Shown here: piece after piece, positions 9,025-19,346 of the stretch
Layout of the letters: every line of letters starts with the position of its first letter
How positions within the stretch are numbered: the first letter of the stretch is position 1
The notes under the pieces: generated by a model
The model's input: only the letters and a program-made list of their open reading frames with translations
Databases searched by the model: none
What the model was told of the DNA's origin: nothing
Program-made: the position numbers and the translations under genes
Source: Actinomycetota bacterium
Lineage (GTDB): Bacteria > Actinomycetota > Thermoleophilia > Gaiellales > Gaiellaceae
Direction: 5' to 3'
NCBI GenBank assembly: GCA_003132665.1
Contig: PKYN01000014.1
Span: 1-64,000 of the forward strand
Length of the DNA: 64,000 bases

Positions 9025-9425
9025 CTACGGCTCCCCCTCATTTCAATCGGCGCCGAGATCACGCTCGGCACGGATAGCGATCTGCTCCTAGCCGCGATGG
9101 AACTTTCACACTATGCAATCAACAAAGCGATTAGCGGTTCCCCCAATGAGGTGAATTACCGGTTGCGATAGCTAGAACGAGTGAAGAAACGCGCAAATCC
9201 CTGCGTTGAGGGATTTTGAGTCCGCGTCACTTTCTCGATTGTGACCTCGACAAACACGGCGGCGCGGCCACGCCACGAACCACTAGGGGGAGGTTAGCGG
9301 CGTGATGTATTCAAGCGCACCGCACGTGTTGAGCGACAAGACGGATGTGGGGGCATGTTCCCGCCTGTCGTTCTGCGCTGAGGCCTCTGCCTGCCGTGTA
9401 AACAAGAAGGGGGGGTGCACTTCAC
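9025..9425. other. Divergent intergenic region upstream of the pilin gene
   Basis: About 400 nt separate the minus-strand pilus-accessory genes from the plus-strand pilin. It should carry promoters in both directions, but I cannot place -10/-35 boxes with confidence. A small hairpin (AAATCCC at 9195-9201 with GGGATTT at 9210-9216) is present. A purine-rich AGGGGGAGG at 9285-9293 precedes a short frame that overlaps the pilin start; it looks fortuitous. The long leader would suit an abundantly expressed pilin mRNA. Confidence 0.4.
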
Positions 9426-9599
9426 ATGCGCATGATCGCGCGTTTGCATTTGTTCCTGATGCGTGACGAGGGGCAGACGATGGCCGAGTACGGCGTCGTT
9501 CTGGCCGTGATTACCGTTCTCACAGTGGGAGTATTTACGCTGCTGTCCGGTGGAATCACCACCGCAATCAACAAGGTCATCGCTGTACTGCCCAAGTAG
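9426..9599 (+). CDS. flp: Flp-type pilin (major subunit)
   Basis: A 57-residue protein: short basic leader, then DEGQTMAEYGVVLAVITVL and a hydrophobic helix to residue 46. Gly16 followed by QTMAE gives Glu at +5 and Tyr at +6 of the mature form, the prepilin signature of Flp/Fap pilins processed by a TadV-type peptidase. The mature chain would be about 41 residues. The ribosome site is the GA-rich run ending about 10 nt before the ATG; an in-frame ATG at 9432 is an alternative. The short pilin followed by TadE, CpaB, CpaE, CpaF and TadB/C identifies the Tad locus. The prepilin peptidase itself is not in the window. Confidence 0.9.
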   Translation: MRMIARLHLFLMRDEGQTMAEYGVVLAVITVLTVGVFTLLSGGITTAINKVIAVLPK

Positions 9600-9663
9600 G
9601 CAGAGAACGAAGATATGCACCGGATGTGAAAAAGATCGCCGGGGGGGATGAGGGGGAACACGA

Positions 9664-9849
9664 ATGAAGTCGATCTCGAAGACCCGTTCGTTCGGTCGCT
9701 CAAGCCGCAAGCGCGAGGCTGGACGAACGGCACCCGAGAAAGCGATCGCTTTCCTCGTGAACGCGATCAGCGTACCGGCGACATTCGTGATCCTCTCCGG
9801 CGGTGTACCTAGGGCCATTGAGAAGGCGGCGCGGCCTTTGACGGCCTAG
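9664..9849 (+). CDS. Second, diverged Flp-like pilin
   Basis: This 61-residue ORF begins at ATG 9664, 6 nt after GAGGGGGA. Its C-terminal half (AIAFLVNAISVPATFVILSG) aligns with the end of the neighbouring Flp pilin: both share LSGG, followed by an AI(E/N)K helix. The pre-helix segment EAG|RTAPEK keeps a Gly processing site with Glu at +5, but Lys replaces Tyr at +6. The leader is longer and very basic. It could be a minor pilin or a decayed duplicate. The similarity is visible by eye but short, so the assignment is tentative. Confidence 0.55.
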   Translation: MKSISKTRSFGRSSRKREAGRTAPEKAIAFLVNAISVPATFVILSGGVPRAIEKAARPLTA

Positions 9850-9914
9850 TCGCCAAGAGTGTGGGCGGGCCTTCTGGTGCGGAAGGTCCGCCCCGACTGT
9901 TTCGGGGGGATGAA

Positions 9915-10319
9915 ATGAGGGGGAGCGTGAGAAACCGGGATAGAGCCTGCTGCGAGGAGGGTCAAGCGATGGTCGAGTTCGTCATCGTGCTACCTATCCT
10001 TTGCGTGCTCCTGTTCGGGATCGTGCAGTTCGGGATCACCTTCAACCACTACCTCACGCTGACCGACTCGGTTCGCGCCGGCGCTCGCGAGGCGGCGGTA
10101 TCTCGCGAGGCGAGTGACCCGGTCGGCGCGGCCGTCTCGCAGGTGCGCTCCTCCGCCGCGGACCTGAATCAAAGCGACCTGACCGTCAATGTCACGTCGA
10201 GCTGGACGCCCGGTGGCGACGTCACGGTCACGGCGAAGTATCCCTACACGATAAACATCATGGGAATCGTCGTGAATTCCGGAGAGTTGTCGAGTTCTAC
10301 GACCGAGCGAGTTGAATGA
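9915..10319 (+). CDS. TadE-like pseudopilin
   Basis: The 134-residue protein (start ATG 9915 just after a GGGGGG run) has the TadE signature CEEGQAMVEFVIVLPILCVL: Gly, then QAMVE with Glu at +5, then one membrane helix. The rest is a small extracytoplasmic beta domain. TadE proteins are processed like prepilins and are minor pilins or assembly factors of Tad pili. The frame is open upstream to 9861, but those residues do not fit the family. A gap of about 170 nt with its own AT-rich stretch separates it from cpaB. Confidence 0.88.
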   Translation: MRGSVRNRDRACCEEGQAMVEFVIVLPILCVLLFGIVQFGITFNHYLTLTDSVRAGAREAAVSREASDPVGAAVSQVRSSAADLNQSDLTVNVTSSWTPGGDVTVTAKYPYTINIMGIVVNSGELSSSTTERVE

Positions 10320-10492
10320 GAGAACGTGCTGCCCCTCTGAGGCGAGCAAGGCGCGCAACTAGCACCAATAACGCCCTGTCGATAACGCGCGAGAAGATTA
10401 TGGACTCGAAATACAAAGCACAAAGTGAGACTCGAGCATTACTGATTCGTTAAGAGTCGCGCATACAACGGTCTAAAAAGGACGCACCGACA
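10320..10492 (+). promoter_or_regulatory. Probable promoter region of the cpaB-tadC operon
   Basis: This 173-nt gap is clearly less GC-rich than its surroundings and contains GACTCGAG and GAGTC repeats around 10400-10460. The ribosome site AAAAAGGA is at the end. The following genes are tightly linked, so this is the likely start of the motor operon. No exact promoter box is claimed. Confidence 0.35.
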
Positions 10493-11260
10493 ATGACATA
10501 CCGACTTCGAAACATATTGATTGCGCTCGGGTTGGCGGTTTTCGCCGCCATCCTGGTGAGCGTCTACGTGACGCAGTACAAGAACCACGTCGAAAACGGC
10601 CAATCAGGCGCCCAAGTCTATGTGGCGGCTCGCGACATTCCCGGCGGAACGGCGGGCGACGAGTTGATCGACGGGAAGTATCTGCGCAAGGAGTCGGTCA
10701 AGCGCGTCAACGTCGTTCGCGGCGCGATCACGGACACGAAGCAGATCGCCTCGCGCTATGTCACCGAGCCTCTCTACGAGGGCGACCAGCTCTCGCTAAG
10801 TCGCTTCGGGGAGGCCGGCGCCGAGGGTGCGCGCGGGCAGCTGACAGGCGCCCAGCGCGCTCTGGAGATCGATGCGAAGCCGGCCCAGGTACTCGCCGGA
10901 TCGCTCAAGACAGGCGACCACGTCGACGTGGTGGCCACCTGGGCGGCCCCGGAGGGCGGTTCGCACCACGTGAGCAAGATCGTGCTGAGAGACATTCTGG
11001 TACTCGACGCACCCGCGACGGCGTCATCGAGCTCGAGCGTGACAGGTGGCGCGAGCGGTACGACCACGGTGCAGCTCCGGGTAACCGACACGCAAGCGAC
11101 CAAGCTCTTCTTCTTGGCCAAGAACGGTGAGTGGTCGCTGGCTCTGCGTCCGCCGGTGCGGGCAGGAGACAGCTCCGAAGTGCTCACAGATTCGATGACG
11201 ATCGCGTCCGAGGGCGTGGGCGGATCCGTCTATCGGCAAGCGATGCAGGGGACGAACTGA
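10493..11260 (+). CDS. cpaB: Flp pilus assembly protein CpaB/RcpC
   Basis: A 255-residue protein with one N-terminal membrane helix (NILIALGLAVFAAILVSVYV) and an SAF domain (VYVAARDIPGGTAGDELIDG), then the RcpC-type beta domain (RALEIDAKPAQVLAGSLKTG, DHVDVVATW). CpaB/RcpC acts on the outer face of the membrane in the Tad channel; in Gram-negatives it contacts the secretin, which a monoderm or secretin-less cell would lack. The ATG follows AAAAAGGA by about 11 nt. Its TGA overlaps the ATG of the next gene (TGATG). Confidence 0.9.
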   Translation: MTYRLRNILIALGLAVFAAILVSVYVTQYKNHVENGQSGAQVYVAARDIPGGTAGDELIDGKYLRKESVKRVNVVRGAITDTKQIASRYVTEPLYEGDQLSLSRFGEAGAEGARGQLTGAQRALEIDAKPAQVLAGSLKTGDHVDVVATWAAPEGGSHHVSKIVLRDILVLDAPATASSSSSVTGGASGTTTVQLRVTDTQATKLFFLAKNGEWSLALRPPVRAGDSSEVLTDSMTIASEGVGGSVYRQAMQGTN

Positions 11261-12429
11261 TGAGTGAGCAAGCGCACGAGACCACGCGTATCTTCGTAAC
11301 CGGCTCCTGCGAGGGCCTGCAGCCGTTGCTCGAAGCGCTGGCTGGTAGCGAAGAGCTCGAGCTGTTGGGCGCCAGCGAGCACATAGCCGCAGCCGCGCCG
11401 GCTCTGGCCGGAGGTCATCTCCAGGTCGTCCTGCACGCCACGCGAAGCTCGATCCTGCCGATCAACGAGCTGGCCGCGATCCGCGAGCTGACGCGTGCTC
11501 CGGTCATCCTGGTCTGCTCGAGCGAGGCCTCGGCCCTGCTCGAGGAGGCGCTGGAAGCGAACGTGGCCGACGTCTTGGTATTGCCGCAGTTCATCGAGAA
11601 CGTCGTCTTCTCGATCCGCAAGTCCTGCCACGTAGGGCGCGGCGCCGAGGTTCCGCTGGGCAGCGAGGGCAGAATCGTCACCGTCTTCTCGCCCAAGGGC
11701 GGAACGGGCAAGACCGTGCTCGCGGCGAACCTCGCCGCGTCGCTGGCCCACGACGAGGGCAAGCGGACACTCCTGCTCGATCTCGACCTGCAGTTTGGCG
11801 ACGCGGCGATCATGCTCGGGCTGGAGCCCGACAAGACGATCTTCGATCTCGTCGTCGCGCCGGGCGAGCTCGACGCCGACAAGCTGGCGGGCTACATCGT
11901 CAAGCACTCCTGCGGGCTCGACATCCTGCCGGCGCCGCTTCGGCCCGAGGACGCCGAGCTGGTGACCGAGACGAAGGTCGGGCGCCTGCTCGAGGTGGCT
12001 CGTTACGCCTACGAGGTGATCATCGTCGACACCTCGCCCTTCTTCCACGGGCCGATGCTCTCGACGCTCGATCGAACCGATCAGCTGCTGCTCGTGGCCA
12101 GTCTCGACATTCCGACGCTCAAGAACGTGCGTCTTGGCATGCAGACGCTGGAGCTGCTCTCCTTCCCGCGCGAGCGGGTGCGCGTGGTGCTGAATCGCGC
12201 CAACGACAAGGTCGGGATCAAGCAGCGCCAGGTCGAGGAAGCGCTCGAGACCGAGGTCTGGAAGTCGGTTCCCGTCGATCGGGCGGTGCCGCTGTCGGTG
12301 AATCGGGGCGTACCGGTCGTGGTCGCCGACGCGGGCTGCGATTTCTCGCGCGGTGTGCACGAGCTGGCCAAGGCGCTCTTTCCCGCCAAAGAACGCGAGC
12401 GGCGCGTGCTGAGCCCGCTCAGGGCGTGA
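11260..12429 (+). CDS. cpaE: CpaE/TadZ-like ATPase
   Basis: The 389-residue protein has a receiver-like N-terminal domain (about 10-125) without an obvious phospho-acceptor, then a MinD/ParA-type ATPase with deviant Walker A KGGTGKT at 146-152 and the LLLDLDLQFGDAA switch. TadZ/CpaE positions the pilus machine at the membrane or pole. The start overlaps the cpaB stop by one base, which decides ATG 11260 over the longer open frame. It belongs to the motor operon with cpaF 7 nt downstream. Confidence 0.9.
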   Translation: MSEQAHETTRIFVTGSCEGLQPLLEALAGSEELELLGASEHIAAAAPALAGGHLQVVLHATRSSILPINELAAIRELTRAPVILVCSSEASALLEEALEANVADVLVLPQFIENVVFSIRKSCHVGRGAEVPLGSEGRIVTVFSPKGGTGKTVLAANLAASLAHDEGKRTLLLDLDLQFGDAAIMLGLEPDKTIFDLVVAPGELDADKLAGYIVKHSCGLDILPAPLRPEDAELVTETKVGRLLEVARYAYEVIIVDTSPFFHGPMLSTLDRTDQLLLVASLDIPTLKNVRLGMQTLELLSFPRERVRVVLNRANDKVGIKQRQVEEALETEVWKSVPVDRAVPLSVNRGVPVVVADAGCDFSRGVHELAKALFPAKERERRVLSPLRA

Positions 12430-12436
12430 CGACGAG

Positions 12437-13857
<1,421 letters not shown>

Positions 13858-13861
<4 letters not shown>

Positions 13862-15717
13862 ACAAAGCCGTGAAAACGCTCGTCGCGGCACTGGTCGCAA
13901 CGCTGGCTCTGGCCTCTTCGGCCGGCGCGAGCGTCGAGATCAGGGGCCTCGACACGAGCGGCTACCCGGATGTGCGGCTGACCGTCGTCTCCTCGAAGGC
14001 GGTGGCGACCAAGCCGGCGCTGGCCGAAAACGGACGCGTGATCAGCGGTATCGAGGCGCAGAACCTGGGTCAGGCGAAGGCGGTTGTGCTGGCGCTCGAC
14101 CGCTCGCAGTCGATGACCGGCGGCTCGCTCTCCGACGCGGTGGCGGCGGCGCGCGCCTTCGTCGATATCAAGGCCGCGGGCGACCGCCTTGGCCTGATCG
14201 CCTTCGGCGAGACGGCAAGTGAGCAATCGGCGCTCTCTTCGACGACCGGCGACCTCGTCACGAGTCTCGAGGCGATGCAGGTGGATACGCACGGAGGGAC
14301 GGCGCTCTACGACGCGGTCATCCAGGCTGCGCACGCTCTTCGCTCCGACCCGCTGGCGGGACGTGTGATCGTGCTTCTGACCGACGGAAAGAACGTCGGC
14401 TCGGGAGCCACGCTCGACGACGCCGTGATCGCCGCCCACAAGGCGGGGGCGGTCGTATACGCCGTGGGTATCAATGGGCCGCAGTTCGACCCGGCGCCGC
14501 TCGAGACGCTGGCCGACGAGACCGGTGGGCGCTACGTGCTCGCCAGCACGAGCGCGCGGCTGAGCGCGATCTATTCCGCCATCGCGTCCGAGCTGGCGCG
14601 AAGCTGGCGCATCTCCTACATCACCTCCGCCCGCCCCGGCGAGCAGGTGGCGCTGCAGGCCTCGCTCGTGGGCGCCGGCTCGGCAAGCACGAAGCTGCAC
14701 GTCGCGAACGCCGAACCGGTGAGCACACACACCTTCCTGCCCTCGTTCCTCTTCTCCACGGCCGGCACCATCCTGATCGGGCTGATCGTCGGCGGGCTCG
14801 GCCTGGCCGTGCTCGCCAATCTCGCCTCGGCGCGAAAGGGCTCCTGGGTGCAGGCGCGGCTGGCGCCGCACATCGGCGCGGGCACGAGCAAGAAGGGCAT
14901 GGGAGCGCGCGAGCGCTTGAGCGCCGTCGCCACGGTCCTCAGCGCCACTGAGAGCGTGTTCGGCAGCTTGAACGTTTGGCGACGGCTCACGCGCATGCTC
15001 GAGCGCGCGGACATGCCGCTCAAGACGGTCGAGCTGGTCTGGGCGATGCTCGGCCTCGGCATCGGGTTCGGCCTGATCTTCTCGCTGGCCGGCGCAGGCG
15101 TGCTGACAGTTTTCGTAGCCATACTCTTCGGCGGCGCCCTCCCTTACGGCTTCGTCTGGCTCAAGGTACGCCGCCGCCTCGCCGCCTTCGAGGCACAGCT
15201 GCCCGATCTGCTGGTGACGATCGCCGCTTCGCTGAAGGCCGGCCACAGCTTCAAGCAGGGCTTGAAGGCGGCGATGGAGGAAGGTCAGGAGCCGGCCTCG
15301 GGCGAGTTCCGGCGAGTGCTCACGCAATCGTCGCTGGGGCGCCCGATGGACGAGGCGCTCAAGGAGATGAGCGACCGGCTCGGCTCGGCGAACTTCGAGT
15401 TCGTGATCACGGCCGTAACCATCCAGAGGCAGGTCGGAGGCTCGTTGGCCCAGCTCTTCGACATGGTCGCCGACACCGTGCGCCAGCGCCAGCAGTTCGC
15501 CCGCAAAGTGCGTTCGCTGACGGCGATGGGACGAATGTCCGCCTACGTGCTGGTGGGCCTGCCGATCTTCCTCGCCGGCGTCCTGACGCTGCTCAACTCC
15601 AGCTACATGTCTCCGCTCTGGCACACGAGCACCGGCAAGGCGCTGGTGGCCTTCGGACTGATCTCGATCGGGATCGGCTCGCTCATGCTCAAGAAAATCG
15701 TCTCTTTCAAGGGGTAG
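13858..15717 (+). CDS. VWA-TadB fusion: extracytoplasmic VWA domain joined to T2SF platform protein
   Basis: A 619-residue protein. Residues 1-24 are a signal peptide or anchor (AALVATLALASSAGA). Residues about 70-250 form a VWA domain with a complete MIDAS: DRSQS (Asp81, Ser83, Ser85), Thr148 in HGGTAL and Asp177 in LLTDGKN. A membrane helix follows (about 301-322), a cytoplasmic linker, helices at 393-433, a T2SF domain (about 445-575, QLPDLLVTIAASLKAGHSF) and a last helix. The T2SF half is TadB, the inner-membrane platform for the ATPase. Ordinary TadB is about 300 residues with no VWA domain. No frameshift or start separates the halves. Confidence 0.9.
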
Positions 15718-15722
15718 AACAG

Positions 15723-16628
15723 ATGCTGCTCTTTCTAGCCGTCGCTTCGCTCGGACTCGCCGCCTTCTTCGTCTTCGAGCTGGCCAGCCAGCCGGCGCGG
15801 GAGCGGAAAGAGGTGTTGGCTCGTGCGTCGCGTTACGGTCGCTCGCGACCACTGTCGGCACCGAGCGAGAACGAGACCTTCAGCAGGCGAGCACTCAAGC
15901 CCTTGATGGCGAAAACGGCCCGAGCGATGATGAGGCTGAACCGTCGCACCTCGCTCGAGTCGCTGCAGTGGACGCTCCAGGGCGCCGGTATGCGCGATGT
16001 CTCGCCTGATGCTTTTCTGGCCACGAAGGGGCTCTGTGGCGGCGCCGGTCTCTTGCTCGGGCTACTGCTCGGTGGAATCGCGGGCGGATCCTCGCTCGTG
16101 CTCTTTCCCGCCGGCTTCGGTGCGCTCGGCTACGTCGTTCCCGGCTACATCGTCAACGGGCGCGCCCGCCGCCGCCGCGAGGGCGCGGTCGCCCAGCTTC
16201 CCGACGCGCTCGACCTGCTGGCCGTCTCGGTCGAGGCCGGTCTCTCCTTCGACGCGGCGATCAACAAGCTGACCGAGCACATGGAAGGGCCGCTCGTCGA
16301 AGAGCTCGAGTTGATGTTGGGCGAGATGCGCATCGGCTCGGGTCGTCCCGAGGCGCTCAAGAAGCTCGCTCAACGCATGGACACCCGTGAGATCTCGGCC
16401 TTCGTGCGCTCGCTCATCCAGGCCGACCAGCTCGGCATCTCGCTGGGTCGCATCCTGCGCGTGCAGGCCGCCGACAGCCGCCTCAAGCGCCAGGCCGCCG
16501 CCGAGGAAAGGGCCGCCAAGGCTCCGATCAAGATGCTCTTTCCGACCGTGATCTTCATCTTCCCGGCCATGTTCGTAGTGATCCTCGGGCCGGCGATGTT
16601 GCAGCTTTCCAAGATCCTGAGCTTTTGA
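15723..16628 (+). CDS. tadC: Tad platform protein TadC
   Basis: The 301-residue membrane protein starts at ATG 15723 after AAGGGG; the longer frame upstream is a shadow of the previous gene. It has an N-terminal helix, two central helices (about 100-145), the T2SF domain (QLPDALDLLAVSVEAGLSFD near 160-180) and a C-terminal helix ending LGPAMLQLSKILSF. TadB and TadC pair in the inner membrane as the base on which CpaF works. It is the last gene of the motor operon and is followed by a hairpin. Confidence 0.92.
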   Translation: MLLFLAVASLGLAAFFVFELASQPARERKEVLARASRYGRSRPLSAPSENETFSRRALKPLMAKTARAMMRLNRRTSLESLQWTLQGAGMRDVSPDAFLATKGLCGGAGLLLGLLLGGIAGGSSLVLFPAGFGALGYVVPGYIVNGRARRRREGAVAQLPDALDLLAVSVEAGLSFDAAINKLTEHMEGPLVEELELMLGEMRIGSGRPEALKKLAQRMDTREISAFVRSLIQADQLGISLGRILRVQAADSRLKRQAAAEERAAKAPIKMLFPTVIFIFPAMFVVILGPAMLQLSKILSF

Positions 16629-16635
16629 GCCGGCG

Positions 16636-16668
16636 CAAGTCGGGCGCCTTCGGCGCCATGACGACTTG
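16636..16668 (+). repeat. Bulged hairpin after tadC (repeat copy A)
   Basis: Outer stem CAAGTCG/CGACTTG (16636-16642, 16662-16668), inner stem GGCGCC/GGCGCC with loop TTC, and a 4-nt 3' bulge ATGA. It begins 8 nt after the tadC stop. The bulge and flanking ATGACGACTT match copies B and C exactly while the inner stem differs, so structure is kept and sequence is not. It may act as a terminator. Confidence 0.7.
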
Positions 16669-16694
16669 TGGGGAGGGAGGAAGCGGTCGACGAG

Positions 16695-17450
16695 CTAAGG
16701 CGATTGTGGAGAGATAGCGGTTTCGGGACGCGTCCGCCCGCGGGTGACGAGCGGCGCCAGCGAAAGCCCGATCGCAAACGCGCCCAGGTGGCCGAAATCC
16801 GTGAAGTCGTGGATCACGGCCGCGGTGACCGTCAGGTAGCCGATCAAAACGGCGAGGTAGAGCGCCCGTCGGCGACCGGATAGGCGAACGACCAGCACAG
16901 CCGCGACGGCGAAGAACCCGTAGCTGACGCCGACGTCGATCGCGTGCTCAACATACTTTCCGACTACCTCGTAGCGGATCGCCAGCCAGAGGCCGGCGGC
17001 GGTGAGCAAGGTCGCGCCGGCGTGCCCGCCGGCGAAGACGAGCGTGGTTCGAGCGGTACCTATCCAGCGTTCGACCGGCGCCAGCACGAGCGAGAAGAGG
17101 ACCAGCCAGACGAACAGCTCCCAACTGCTCGAGAGCCAGAAGGCGCTCGCGACGAGCACCCGTATCGGGTCGTGCCCAAGCTGTTGGAGGTTCGTGCTGC
17201 GCTCGACCAGCAGGCTGCGGGCGATCGACGGGCGCGAGGTCTGGTAGACCCAGGTCGTGATCAGCAAGACGAACAGGAAGACGTAGGTGAACGGAGCCGA
17301 ACGTATGTAGCCGACGATCCGCTGGTCCCACGGGCGCCAGCGCTTGCGCCAAGGGTCGAGCCGCGGCCAGCGAGGCGAGCGCTCGATATGGATGAGCAGC
17401 GCTACGGCGCAGATCAGGATCAGCAGGCCCAATAGACCACCGCTGTACAA
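16695..17450 (-). CDS. Rhomboid-like integral membrane protein
   Basis: A 251-residue polytopic protein with about six helices. It keeps a rhomboid-like pattern: GHAGATLLTA, then GVSYGFFAVAAVLVVRL (possible GxS serine) and FGHLGAFAIGL (possible His) in the last helices. These are the positions of the Ser-His dyad in rhomboid proteases, so it may be an active intramembrane protease or a degenerate relative. The start is TTG 17450 after GGGGA at short spacing. It stands alone, convergent with tadC. Confidence 0.65.
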   Translation of the reverse strand: MYSGGLLGLLILICAVALLIHIERSPRWPRLDPWRKRWRPWDQRIVGYIRSAPFTYVFLFVLLITTWVYQTSRPSIARSLLVERSTNLQQLGHDPIRVLVASAFWLSSSWELFVWLVLFSLVLAPVERWIGTARTTLVFAGGHAGATLLTAAGLWLAIRYEVVGKYVEHAIDVGVSYGFFAVAAVLVVRLSGRRRALYLAVLIGYLTVTAAVIHDFTDFGHLGAFAIGLSLAPLVTRGRTRPETAISPQSP

Positions 17451-17563
17451 GTTCCCCGATAGCGAGCCTTCCTAAAGCCACTGCCGGAGGCTCGCGCCCC
17501 CTTCTCGACCTAGGTGTAGGAGGTTAGTGGTACGGCGCGGCAGAAATACAGAAGGCGTATTCG

Positions 17564-18133
17564 ATGACAAGCAACTCCGCACAAGCCGCAGCGAACGACT
17601 CTCCGCCGGAGCTCGCAAGCGAGCCACTTCGCTTCGTCGTTCAGAAGCATCAGGCCACGCGCTTGCACTACGACTTCCGGCTCGAGTTGGACGGTGTGCT
17701 CAAGAGCTGGGCCATTCCCAAGGGGCCGTCGCTCGACCCGGGCGACAAGCGCCTGGCGATGATGGTGGACGACCACCCGTTCGACTACCGGAACTTCGAG
17801 GGCGTGCTGCCGGAAGGCTACGGGGCCGGCGCGGTCATGATCTGGGACGAGGGAGCGTTCGTGGCCCTCAACCAGACCGATCGCGAGGGAAGCGAGGCGG
17901 CCTTTCGCGCGGGGCTCGAGCGCGGCCAGTTCACCTTCATCGTCGCGGGCCAGAAGCTGAAGGGCGAGTTCGCGCTGATTCGCTTCGCGCGAGCCGGCGA
18001 GAAGACCTGGCTGCTGGTGAAGAAGCGCGACAGCTTCGCCTCGACCGAGGACGTGACTGCGCAGGACCTGTCCGCCCGCTCGGGCCGGAGCATGGAGGAG
18101 ATTCGAGCGGCTTCCAGCGCCGGAGCAGCTTGA
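17564..18133 (+). CDS. Stand-alone LigD-type 3'-phosphoesterase domain
   Basis: The 189-residue protein is essentially only the phosphoesterase domain found at the N terminus of bacterial ligase D: FVVQKHQATRLHYDFRLELD, then LKSWAIPKGPSLDP, DDHPFDYRNFEGVLPEGYG and the closing GEFALIRF...WLLVKKRD. The His, Asp and Arg residues that trim 3' phosphate and 3' ribonucleotide ends are in place. In non-homologous end joining it cleans ends before sealing. No Ku, polymerase or ligase gene is in the window, so partners would be elsewhere. Confidence 0.92.
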   Translation: MTSNSAQAAANDSPPELASEPLRFVVQKHQATRLHYDFRLELDGVLKSWAIPKGPSLDPGDKRLAMMVDDHPFDYRNFEGVLPEGYGAGAVMIWDEGAFVALNQTDREGSEAAFRAGLERGQFTFIVAGQKLKGEFALIRFARAGEKTWLLVKKRDSFASTEDVTAQDLSARSGRSMEEIRAASSAGAA

Positions 18134-18154
18134 GCAGACCTTCCGGGGCTCGCC

Positions 18155-18823
18155 CTACGAGTCCAGCGAGAGGTACGGATACAGAAGGTGGAAGGGCACG
18201 CCGACCACCAGTACCGTCGCGACGACGATCGCGACGCTCCACCAGCGCCGCCGCAGCGCCAGCAATGGCAGCGAGGCGACGAGCAGCGTCGGAATCGAGA
18301 CGACGGGGATGTGACTGCCACCGACGCGGACGCTCGAGTAGATCTCGGGTAGCGACCAGCCGAACGGCAGCGCAAGGCAGATGTCGCCAAGCAGATCCTT
18401 ACGCAGAGACTCGGTGGCGATGAATCCCAGCGCGAGGCAGGCCGGCGCGACCGCGACCAGCCAGTAGCGCATCTGCGGCCAGACCTGAGCCAGATCCAGG
18501 TGATCGCGGATTCCGAGCAGCGAGTGGTAGGCGATGAGCCAAGCGAACAGGTACGCGGCGGCGGCAACGCTGACCCACGCGATCCGGTCGCGGGCCGGAC
18601 GTACCGCTGCGGTCTGGCGAGCCAGAACAAATCCGATCGACACCCAGATCGCGGTGCTGCCGCCGAGAGCCATGAAGGCATCGCCGGCTCCGGTTTTCTG
18701 GCGCAGGTACTGCGCGATCAGGCCGGTCAGTACTCCGGCGCAGCCCAACCCGGCAATAGCGAGCCAGATGGACAGCTGCCTACGCTCGAGCGTCCCGGTT
18801 TGGGCTTGGGTCGTCATAGTCAC
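18155..18823 (-). CDS. Polytopic membrane protein of unknown function
   Basis: A 222-residue protein with about six predicted helices and short loops; the last two flank a basic loop (LALRRRWWS). No catalytic motif is seen. The start is GTG 18823, whose last two bases overlap the TGA of the upstream gene (GTGA), a sign of translational coupling; an ATG lies two codons later. It resembles actinobacterial DUF families of small membrane proteins, but I cannot name one with confidence. Confidence 0.6.
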   Translation of the reverse strand: MTMTTQAQTGTLERRQLSIWLAIAGLGCAGVLTGLIAQYLRQKTGAGDAFMALGGSTAIWVSIGFVLARQTAAVRPARDRIAWVSVAAAAYLFAWLIAYHSLLGIRDHLDLAQVWPQMRYWLVAVAPACLALGFIATESLRKDLLGDICLALPFGWSLPEIYSSVRVGGSHIPVVSIPTLLVASLPLLALRRRWWSVAIVVATVLVVGVPFHLLYPYLSLDS

Positions 18824-19299
18824 TTAACCGGCAGATCGACGGTCTTGCGGCACATCGAGGCCTCCTCGCGCAGATACCGAGTCTCGCCACGCAGCACCCC
18901 AGCGACCGCGGACTCGGGGAGTTGCATCGCGAACGCCGGCTCGCGCATCTTCGCCGAGAGCTGTTCGAGCGCGTCTCGCCGCGTCCTCGCAGAGAGCTTC
19001 TCGGAGACGGCGCGCGTCGCCCAGGAGCAGAACCAGCGATAGTCCGCCATCTGAGTGCCGAAGCCTTTTCCGTAGTGCATCGGCGCCTCACTGGCGCCGG
19101 CGTCGATCGAAAGCTCTTTCGGCCAGCGCCATCCTGGAGCCAGCTGCAGGCGGCTCGCTTCGCTTCGGTACTCGGCCGCCACGCCGCCCGCCGCCCAGGA
19201 AGGAGCGGCCGGGCCGTCCCAGGCGAGCGCCGCACCGGAGATGGCGACGATCATTGCAGCGGCGCTGAACAAAGCGAGACGGGACGGCAAGGCGAGCAT
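18820..19299 (-). CDS. Secreted protein of unknown function
   Basis: The 159-residue product has a signal peptide (about 1-27, LALFSAAAMIVAISGAALAW) and a small mature domain with Cys residues in WFCSWAT and SMCRKTV that could pair. It overlaps the following membrane-protein gene by 4 nt, so the two probably work together at the cell surface. No family was recognised. A hairpin upstream separates it from the epimerase gene. Confidence 0.6.
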   Translation of the reverse strand: MLALPSRLALFSAAAMIVAISGAALAWDGPAAPSWAAGGVAAEYRSEASRLQLAPGWRWPKELSIDAGASEAPMHYGKGFGTQMADYRWFCSWATRAVSEKLSARTRRDALEQLSAKMREPAFAMQLPESAVAGVLRGETRYLREEASMCRKTVDLPVK

Positions 19300-19312
19300 T
19301 ATCCAGTATCGA

Positions 19313-19346
19313 CCGCCTGAAGTCCGATGAGGCGGACTTCAGGCGG
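19313..19346 (-). terminator. Hairpin terminator after the epimerase gene (repeat copy D)
   Basis: A perfect 14-bp stem CCGCCTGAAGTCCG/CGGACTTCAGGCGG with loop ATGAGG begins immediately after the stop codon of the minus-strand gene ending at 19347. It shares the CCGCCnnAAGTCCG arm with copies B and C but lacks their inner stem. It is a good intrinsic terminator candidate. Confidence 0.7.

Noticed and set aside
9302..9463. Short GTG/ATG frame after AGGGGGAGG upstream of and overlapping flp
   Set aside because: It overlaps the pilin start out of frame, has no recognisable feature, and purine runs are common here.
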